From assembly GCF_036108815.1 (NCBI RefSeq), contig NZ_CP107985.1:5704001-5768000 (forward strand): a stretch of DNA of 64,000 nucleotides. Direction: 5' to 3'. Position 1 is the stretch's first letter. Every line of letters begins with the position of its first letter. The position numbers were made by a program, and so were the translations under genes. The stretch is from Streptomyces sp. NBC_00353 (GTDB lineage: Bacteria > Actinomycetota > Actinomycetes > Streptomycetales > Streptomycetaceae). A model generated the notes under the pieces. The model worked only from the letters and a program-made list of their open reading frames with translations. It made no database searches and was not told the DNA's origin. Shown here piece after piece: positions 58,355 to 64,000 of the stretch.

Positions 58355-58837
58355 TCAGGAGGGCGTGTCCTCGTCGTCGTCTTCATCGGAGTCGGCGAGC
58401 ACCGGCGACCCGTGGTGGGACCACAGCTTCCAGCCGTCCACGGTGCGGCGGAACACATTGGTGGCGACGACGAGTTGGCCGACCAGCGGCCCGAGCTCGC
58501 CGCCGTCCTCCGCCGGGCCGCCGCTGAGGATGTTCTCGGTGCAGGTCACCAGGGCCGTGTCACCGGTCATCGAGACCCCGACATCGGTCAGGAAGAACTG
58601 GATGTACTCGGTGTTCGCCATGATCAGCGCATAGCTGCGCAGCACCTCGCCGCGGCCGCTGAGCACCGGCCAGCCGGGGTGGACGCAGGAGATGGTGAGG
58701 TCCTCGCCGGGCAGCCAGAGCCCGGAGAGCTCGTCCAGATCGCCGCGTTCCATCGCCTCGTAGAAAGCGGTGTTGGCCTGCTCGACCGCCGCGATGTCGG
58801 CGGCGGCCTCCGCCTGGTCGTCGTGGCGCTCGCTCAC
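58355..58837 (-). CDS. NTF2/SnoaL-like protein in the folate operon
   Basis: 160 aa from GTG 58837; the GTGA overlaps the folP stop. SnoaL/NTF2-like fold pattern: EQANTAFYEAMERGDLDELSGLWLPGEDLTISCVHPGWPVLSGRGEVLRSYALIMANTEYIQFFLTDVG, then VTCTENILSG and ATNVFRRTVDGWKLWSHHGSPV. The C-terminus is a short acidic tail (DSDEDDDED). Such proteins often bind small hydrophobic ligands. Its role in folate synthesis is unknown; translational coupling to folP is consistent across Streptomyces as I recall. The 191-bp gap to folB holds no gene. Confidence 0.8.
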   Translation of the reverse strand: MSERHDDQAEAAADIAAVEQANTAFYEAMERGDLDELSGLWLPGEDLTISCVHPGWPVLSGRGEVLRSYALIMANTEYIQFFLTDVGVSMTGDTALVTCTENILSGGPAEDGGELGPLVGQLVVATNVFRRTVDGWKLWSHHGSPVLADSDEDDDEDTPS

Positions 58838-59694
58838 GCGGCTCCCTCGACGGCGCGGGCGACCCGTACGGCGTCGGCGGTGGCCCGGACCTCGTGGACC
58901 CTGACCGCCCAGGCGCCCGCCCGGGCGGACAGGGCGGAGATCGCGGCGGTGGCCGCGTCGCGTTCGCGGGCGGGCGGCGGGGCGGCGCCCTCGCGGGCCA
59001 GCACATGGCCGAGGAACCGCTTGCGGGAGGCGGCGACCAGCAGCGGACGGCCGAGGGCGCGCAGCTCGTCGAGGTGGGCGACGAGGGCGAGGTCGTGGGC
59101 GGCGTCCTTGGCGAAGCCGAGGCCCGGGTCGACCACGATCCGTTCGGGGGCGACACCGCCCGCGACCACGGCGTCCATCCGCATCCGCAGCTCCGCGACG
59201 ACCTCGGCGACGACGTCCTCGTACACCGCGCGGCTGTTCATGGACTCGCTGAAGCCGCGCCAGTGCATGACGACGAACGGCGTGCCGGACGCGGCGACGA
59301 CCGGGATCATGTCCGGGTCGGCGAGCCCGCCGCTCACATCGTTGACCAGGGTCGCACCGGCGGAGACGGCCTGTTCGGCGACGCGCGCCCGCATGGTGTC
59401 CACGGAGATCGTGACGCCTTCCCGGGCCAGCTCCCGGACGACCGGGACCACGCGCCGCAGCTCCTCGGACTCGTCCACCCGGCTGGCGCCGGGGCGGGTC
59501 GACTCGCCACCGACATCGACCAGGTCGGCGCCCTCGGCGACCAGGTCGAGGCCGTGCTTGATCGCAGCCGTGGTGTCGAACCAGCGGCCCCCGTCGGAGA
59601 AGGAGTCCGGGGTCACATTGACGACGCCCATGACCGCACAGCGGTCCCACTCCGGCAGGCCTTGGACCGTGCCTCGTCCACGCAACGTACTCAT
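58834..59694 (-). CDS. folP: Dihydropteroate synthase
   Basis: 286 aa from ATG 59694. TIM-barrel motifs: MGVVNVTPDSFSDGG, VDVGGESTRPGA, DTMRARVAEQA, LVNDVSGG, VVDPGLGFAK and ASRKRFLG. It joins 6-hydroxymethyl-dihydropterin pyrophosphate with p-aminobenzoate; the target of sulfonamides. The operon's promoter lies just upstream: TACGCT 6 nt before the ATG, so the first folate gene is leaderless. Confidence 0.97.
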   Translation of the reverse strand: MSTLRGRGTVQGLPEWDRCAVMGVVNVTPDSFSDGGRWFDTTAAIKHGLDLVAEGADLVDVGGESTRPGASRVDESEELRRVVPVVRELAREGVTISVDTMRARVAEQAVSAGATLVNDVSGGLADPDMIPVVAASGTPFVVMHWRGFSESMNSRAVYEDVVAEVVAELRMRMDAVVAGGVAPERIVVDPGLGFAKDAAHDLALVAHLDELRALGRPLLVAASRKRFLGHVLAREGAAPPPARERDAATAAISALSARAGAWAVRVHEVRATADAVRVARAVEGAA

Positions 59695-59700
59695 GCGACC

Positions 59701-59706
59701 AGCGTA
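59701..59706 (-). promoter_or_regulatory. -10 box of the folP operon, leaderless
   Basis: On the minus strand TACGCT lies exactly 6 nt before the ATG at 59694. Confidence 0.55.
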
Positions 59707-59724
59707 GGCCCGTACCGAGCAGTG

Positions 59725-61566
59725 TTATGCCGTGCGGGCACCGTGCTCCTGGCCGACGGCCGGTGCGTGGGCGCAGGGGAGGGGCCGGGCGGACGCGAAG
59801 CGGCGGGCGAACGGACGGGGCAGTCCGACGTTGACGAAGCCCTCGGCCTGCATTGCGGCGAACGAGATCCGGGGCAGGTCGCGGCTGGTGCGGTAGACGA
59901 CGAAGCGGGGCTCCCAGCGGGGCCGGAACTTGGCGTTGAACTTGTACAGCGACTCGATCTGGAACCAGCGCGACAGGAAGATCAGCAGGCCGCGCCAGCC
60001 CCGGAGCACCGGGCCCGCACCCAGTCGCTCGCCGCGGGCCAGCGCCGAGCGGAACATCGCGAAGTTCAGCGAGATGCGCTCGATGCCGAGCCGGGGCGCG
60101 TCCTGGAGGGAGGCGACGATCAGCAGCTCGTTCATGCCGGGGTCGGCGGAGCGGTCGCGGCGCATGAGCTCCAGGGACATGCCGTCCGTACCCCACGGGA
60201 CGAAGTGGATCACGGCCTTCAGGTCGCCGTACGGGGAGTCGGCGGTGCGCTCGTCGGTCTTGTGGGCGGTGGCGATGACGCAGTCGCCGTCGGCCGGGTC
60301 GCCGATCCGGCCGAGCGCCATGGAGAAGCCGCGCTCGGTGTCCGTGCCGCGCCAGTCGGCGGCGGCCCGCCGGATGCGGGCCAGCTCTGTCTCGCCGATG
60401 TCGCGGACGCGCCGGACGCGGGTCTCGTAACCGGCCCGCTCAATGCGCTTCACCATCTGGCGTACGTTGCGCATCGCGCGACCGGCGAGGGAGAAATCCG
60501 CGACATCCACCACCGCCTCGTCACCGAGCTCCAGGGCGTCGAGCCCGGTCTCGCGGGTCCAGACCTCGCCGCCGGTCTCGCTGCAGCCCATCACCGCGGG
60601 CGTCCAGGAGTGCGCCTTGGCCTCGTCCATGAACCGCTCGATGGCGCCCGGCCAGGCTTCCACGTCGCCGATCGGGTCGCCGCTGGCCAGCATCACGCCG
60701 GACACGACGCGGTAGCAGACGGCGGCCTTGCCGCTGGGGGAGAAGACGACGCCCTTGTCGCGGCGGAGTGCGAAGTGGCCGAGCGAGTCGCGGCCGCCGT
60801 GCTTGTCGAGGAGGGCGCGCAGCCGGACCTCGTCCTCCGCGGTGAGGCGGGCGGCCGGATGTTCGGGGCGGAACGCGAGATAGATGGTGGTGACGGCGGT
60901 CAGCAGACCGAGTGCGCCGAGCGAGTACGCCACGGTCGAGGAGGTCACCCCGGCGTACTCGACGGGACCCTCGAAGCCGAACATTCCGTACAGGACGTGC
61001 TGGAGCCGGTCGGCGATGGAGGGGTTCCCGACGACCCGGCCTGGGTGGACGGAGACGATGACCAGCCCCAGTCCGAGCGAACCCGCCCCGAGGAGAACGA
61101 AGTTGGCCAGTGCCCACCAACGGCTCCGCGGGTCGGGGAGTGCGGTGAATTCATTCCGGTGGCGGACCAGCAGGTAGCACAGCGCCAGTGAGACGACGGT
61201 GCCGATGACCGAGTGCCGGTAGGCGAACTGCGCGGCCGCACCGGCCGGCAGGAGGGCCACGGCGGCGCGCCAGGCCCGCCGCTTGCGCCGCTTGAGGCCG
61301 TGTGCGAGGAGCAGCAGCAGCACTCCCGCGCTCAGCGACAGCGCGGCGGCGAAGGGGCCGAGGGCCCCGGGGAGCACTTCGGCGAGCGTGTGCATCCGGC
61401 TGTGCCTGAAGCGTGGGAACACGCCTGCGGCGACGTCGATCAGGCCGACGAACGTGCAGGCGGTGCCGACGAGCGCCGGAACGGCCTCCGGGCGCGGTCC
61501 GCGTACGAGCTTGCGTACAGCACGCGGAACCAAACCCGATTTATCCCCATCTAGCGTGACAGACAT
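59725..61566 (-). CDS. MprF/LysX-like membrane protein with C-terminal DUF2156 acyltransferase domain
   Basis: 613 aa from ATG 61566, with GGGAAGCG upstream; the frame is open further but without support. Six hydrophobic helices (about residues 20-245) precede a DUF2156 GNAT-like domain (about 255-600) with FSPSGKAAVCYRVVSGVMLASGDPIGD and GMSLELMRRDRSADPGMNELLI, the aminoacyl-phosphatidylglycerol synthase pattern. It lacks a lysyl-tRNA synthetase domain of LysX type. It may transfer lysine from Lys-tRNA to phosphatidylglycerol, making the membrane less negative and resistant to cationic peptides. It is divergent from an esterase gene. Confidence 0.8.
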   Translation of the reverse strand: MSVTLDGDKSGLVPRAVRKLVRGPRPEAVPALVGTACTFVGLIDVAAGVFPRFRHSRMHTLAEVLPGALGPFAAALSLSAGVLLLLLAHGLKRRKRRAWRAAVALLPAGAAAQFAYRHSVIGTVVSLALCYLLVRHRNEFTALPDPRSRWWALANFVLLGAGSLGLGLVIVSVHPGRVVGNPSIADRLQHVLYGMFGFEGPVEYAGVTSSTVAYSLGALGLLTAVTTIYLAFRPEHPAARLTAEDEVRLRALLDKHGGRDSLGHFALRRDKGVVFSPSGKAAVCYRVVSGVMLASGDPIGDVEAWPGAIERFMDEAKAHSWTPAVMGCSETGGEVWTRETGLDALELGDEAVVDVADFSLAGRAMRNVRQMVKRIERAGYETRVRRVRDIGETELARIRRAAADWRGTDTERGFSMALGRIGDPADGDCVIATAHKTDERTADSPYGDLKAVIHFVPWGTDGMSLELMRRDRSADPGMNELLIVASLQDAPRLGIERISLNFAMFRSALARGERLGAGPVLRGWRGLLIFLSRWFQIESLYKFNAKFRPRWEPRFVVYRTSRDLPRISFAAMQAEGFVNVGLPRPFARRFASARPLPCAHAPAVGQEHGARTA

Positions 61567-61705
61567 CGCTTCCCGTGGCTCCGCGAGAGATTCCTGAGTC
61601 CGTCGGCCGAAGCGCCCCGGACGATGTGCGACCTCTAGGACGAGGCTTCCGGGCAGCGGGTTCACCCGCATCCCGGAAATTTCCTGACAAGAAAGCTCAC
61701 CCACT

Positions 61706-62827
61706 ATGGGGCTCACCAGTAAGGCAGTTCTGGCCCTGGCCATCGGGCTGGCTGTCGTCCTGTTCGCCGCCACGGTCTGTTTTTGGCCGCGGCTCGCCCG
61801 CCGCGGTGTGTCCGCGGTGTTCGGCCGGGTCGGCCTGTTGCTGGCCACCCAGGTGATGCTCTTCGCATCGGTTGGCCTGCTGGCAAACAACTCCTTTCAG
61901 TTCTACGGCTCCTGGGCCGATTTCTTCGGCCGGCAGCAGGAACCGGGCGTGGTGGCGGACGGTGCCACCGGGGCGTCGGCATCGCAGAACATCGTCCGGG
62001 TCGGGATGGAACGGCCCGATGTCCCGGGCGAATCGCGGACCACGGCCGTCGGCCGGATCGACAAGGTGGTCGTCGCGGGACGGCGGTCGGGAATCGAGAG
62101 CTCGGCGTATGTGTATCTGCCGCCGGAGTACTTCCAGCCCGAGTACGCCCGCCGGACGTTCCCCGCGGTCGTCGTCCTCACCGGCTACCCGGGTACCTCG
62201 GAGAACCTCCTGAAGGGTCTTCAGTACCCGCGGACGGCACTCGATCGGGTGAGAGCCGGCCGGGCGCAACCGATGATTCTGGTGATGCTGAGGCCGACGG
62301 TCGCGCCGCCGAGGGACACCGAGTGCGTGAACATAAAGGGTGGTCCCCAGACCGAGACGTTCTTCGCGAAGGACCTGCCGCAGGCGGTCTCGGACGCGTA
62401 CCGGATCGGGAAGCGGGCACGGAACTGGGGCATCATCGGCAACTCGACCGGTGGCTACTGCGCGCTGAAGATCGGCCTGCACCACCCGGACAGGTTCTCG
62501 GCCAGCGCCGGTCTGTCCGCGTACTACAGGGCGGCCGAGGACCCGACGACCGGTGATCTCTTCCACGGGAGCCGGCAGGCCCGTGAGCGCGCCGATCTGC
62601 TGTGGAGCCTGGACCATCTGCCGCAGCCCGACTCGTCCTTCCTGGTGACCACGTCGCGGCACGGCGAGGGGAACTACTGGGGTACGCGGCACTTCATGGC
62701 GAAGGTGAAGGCACCCGCGCAGGTGTCGTCGATCGTGCTGGACAGTGGCGGGCACAACTTCAACACGTGGCGGCGGGAGATCCCTTCGGCGCTGGAGTGG
62801 ATGAGCAGCCGGCTGAGTGAGAACTGA
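61706..62827 (+). CDS. Membrane-anchored esterase of the antigen 85/esterase D type
   Basis: 373 aa. Two hydrophobic N-terminal helices (about 5-27 and 42-60), then an alpha/beta hydrolase domain outside the membrane. The nucleophile is Ser247 in GIIGNSTGGYCALKIGL, His is in LDSGGHNFNTWRREIPSALEW, and VYLPPEYFQPEYARRTFPAVVVLTGYPG is the esterase D-like start. The divergent DUF2156 gene suggests a lipid-related function, for example hydrolysis or transfer of an acyl or aminoacyl group. The substrate is inferred. It converges on the ABC gene with a 15-bp gap. Confidence 0.8.
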   Translation: MGLTSKAVLALAIGLAVVLFAATVCFWPRLARRGVSAVFGRVGLLLATQVMLFASVGLLANNSFQFYGSWADFFGRQQEPGVVADGATGASASQNIVRVGMERPDVPGESRTTAVGRIDKVVVAGRRSGIESSAYVYLPPEYFQPEYARRTFPAVVVLTGYPGTSENLLKGLQYPRTALDRVRAGRAQPMILVMLRPTVAPPRDTECVNIKGGPQTETFFAKDLPQAVSDAYRIGKRARNWGIIGNSTGGYCALKIGLHHPDRFSASAGLSAYYRAAEDPTTGDLFHGSRQARERADLLWSLDHLPQPDSSFLVTTSRHGEGNYWGTRHFMAKVKAPAQVSSIVLDSGGHNFNTWRREIPSALEWMSSRLSEN

Positions 62828-62842
62828 GCGTTCGTCGCCGGC

Positions 62843-64000
62843 TCAGCGAGTGCCGGTCCTGGCGACGGTCGCCACGGTTTCCACAGCCACCTCGGCGCGG
62901 GGCACGTCCTGGGCGTCCGCGTCGATCGAGCGGCGCAGCGCTTCATGGAGACGAGCCGGGGTGAGCACCCCGAGGAACCGGCCGGTGCTCTCCTTGTCGA
63001 TGACCGCTATCCAGCCCGCGTCGTGCTGGAGCATGGTGGCGAACGCCTGCTTGAGCGGGGCGCCGACGGGGAGCCAGGCCTCCATGCGGCGGGCGTGTTC
63101 ACGGACCGTGCCCCTGGCCTCGGTGGGGGCGGTGCCCGCCGGGATCCAGCCGTGCAGTTTGTCGTCGCGGTCCAGGACTACGGCCCAGCGCGCGCCTTCC
63201 GCGCGCAGCCGCTCGGTCGCCCGGGAGAGCGGGTCGTCCAGATGCACGACGGGAGGCTGGTCGAGGTCGCTCTCCTCGATGGGGGTGACGGAGAGCCGCT
63301 TGAGACCGCGGTCCGCGCCGACGAAGTCCGCGACGTACGGGGTGGCGGGTGCGCCGAGTACGGTCGCCGGGGAGTCGAACTGCTCGATGGAGCCCTGTCC
63401 GTAGACGGCGATCCGGTCGCCGAGCCGGACGGCTTCCTCGATGTCGTGGGTGACGAAGAGAACGGTTTTGCGGACCTGCGCCTGAAGCCTGAGGAATTCG
63501 TTCTGCAGGCGTTCACGGACGACCGGGTCGACCGCGCCGAAAGGTTCGTCCATCAGCAGTACCGGCGGATCCGCGGCCAGTGCCCTTGCCACTCCGACGC
63601 GTTGGCGCTGACCGCCGGAGAGCTGGTCCGGATATCGGTCACCGTAAACGGACGGATCGAGTCCCACGAGGTCGAGGAGTTCGGCGGCGCGCTCCCGGCC
63701 CTTTCCCCGTTTCCAGCCCAGGAGATGGGGAACGGTCGCCGTGTTTTCCAGCACCGTCTTGTGCGGGAAGAGACCGACCTGCTGGATCACATAGCCGATA
63801 CGGCGGCGCAGTCGGACGGGGTCGATGGCGGATATGTCGTCCCCGTCGAGGAATATCCGGCCCTCGGTCGGTTCGATCAGCCGGTTCACCATCTTCATGG
63901 TGGTGGTCTTGCCGCAGCCCGACGGCCCCACGAGCGTGACCAGTTCACCCTCGGCCACGTCGAAGGAGAGATCGTCGACGGCGGTCGTGCCGTCCGCGTA
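62843..64000 (-). CDS. Osmoprotectant-type ABC transporter ATP-binding protein, 5' end cut off
   Basis: The gene runs off the right edge; 386 codons are visible in frame and no start is certain (a GTG lies at 63958, but the reading frame continues with YADGTTAVDDLSFDV, the usual strand before Walker A). Motifs: GPSGCGKTTTMK, QQVGLFPHKTV, LSGGQRQRVGVARAL, VLLMDEPFGAVD, VTHDIEEAVRLGD. Two CBS domains (about the last 130 residues, with VVLDRDDKLHGWIPAG and IAVIDKESTGRFLGVL) mark the OpuA/ProV/OpuC type, which imports glycine betaine, carnitine or choline and senses ionic strength through these domains. Confidence 0.88.
   Translation of the reverse strand, partial: YADGTTAVDDLSFDVAEGELVTLVGPSGCGKTTTMKMVNRLIEPTEGRIFLDGDDISAIDPVRLRRRIGYVIQQVGLFPHKTVLENTATVPHLLGWKRGKGRERAAELLDLVGLDPSVYGDRYPDQLSGGQRQRVGVARALAADPPVLLMDEPFGAVDPVVRERLQNEFLRLQAQVRKTVLFVTHDIEEAVRLGDRIAVYGQGSIEQFDSPATVLGAPATPYVADFVGADRGLKRLSVTPIEESDLDQPPVVHLDDPLSRATERLRAEGARWAVVLDRDDKLHGWIPAGTAPTEARGTVREHARRMEAWLPVGAPLKQAFATMLQHDAGWIAVIDKESTGRFLGVLTPARLHEALRRSIDADAQDVPRAEVAVETVATVARTGTR

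Noticed and set aside
1..64000. CRISPR array, insertion sequence, or large biosynthetic gene cluster
   Set aside because: No spaced direct repeats of CRISPR size, no transposase, no polyketide or peptide synthetase domains were seen.

Overview
This 64 kb window is chromosomal DNA of a Streptomyces or a very close relative. The signs are uniformly high GC with strong third-position G/C, many GTG and TTG starts, BldG with its partner ATPase, a TipA regulator, a DUF397/ATPase/XRE-DUF5753 module, an actinobacterial topoisomerase I with a lysine tail, a membrane-anchored thymidylate kinase, and a membrane proton pyrophosphatase. Gene content and order match, as far as I remember, two blocks of the Streptomyces coelicolor core chromosome. 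No window-scale mobile element, CRISPR array or biosynthetic cluster is visible.

Layout. (1) 1-1864: end of a Tad-type pilus/secretion cluster (TadC, a Flp-like DUF4244 pilin, two TadE-like proteins), whose last gene overlaps antisense with a large DEAD-box helicase (1719-4295). (2) 4374-5460: bldG and its anti-sigma-type partner. (3) 5745-14982: proton pyrophosphatase, a lipoprotein, a methyltransferase, an ArsR-type regulator, a three-gene ABC exporter and a small membrane protein. (4) 15330-24590: chromosome maintenance genes topA, tmk (fused to a transporter-like membrane domain and a coiled coil) and holB, then a secreted alpha/beta hydrolase lipoprotein. (5) 24694-25274: tRNA-Thr(CGU) followed by a gene-free stretch that carries a degraded second copy of the tRNA's 3' flank and terminator; this looks like the scar of an integrated element. 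(6) 25275-35570: a kinase-like phosphotransferase, a PolA-like polymerase, a MacB/FtsX-type ABC pair, a DUF2786 protein, an FUSC exporter and a lipoprotein. (7) 35759-37866: a WhiJ-type regulatory module with a 19-base sequence shared by two of its promoters. (8) 37921-48806: aldehyde dehydrogenase, DinB and PadR genes, glutamate decarboxylase, a WrbA-type flavoprotein, a ClC-type channel, tipA, YbjQ, DedA, ThrE and inorganic pyrophosphatase. (9) 48893-62827: dacB, a DUF2342 metalloprotease, tilS, hpt, ftsH and folE, facing a minus-strand folate operon (folP, an NTF2-like gene, folB, folK, DUF3180) that follows an MprF/LysX-like gene; a divergent esterase gene lies beyond. (10) The window ends inside an osmoprotectant-type ABC ATPase gene.

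How the genes fit together. folE, folP, folB and folK supply four folate steps, next to purine salvage (hpt), tRNA-Ile modification (tilS) and membrane proteolysis (ftsH). BldG/anti-sigma and the DUF397/ATPase/XRE module are two separate developmental-regulation devices. At least ten genes have a TANNNT-like -10 box ending 6 or 7 nt before the start codon, so leaderless translation is common here.

The most interesting leads are the shared 19-mer of the WhiJ-type module, a riboswitch-like leader before the DinB gene whose alternative pairings could hide the ribosome binding site, and the decayed site beside tRNA-Thr. Calls rest on reading the sequence and on remembered family knowledge; no database search was run.
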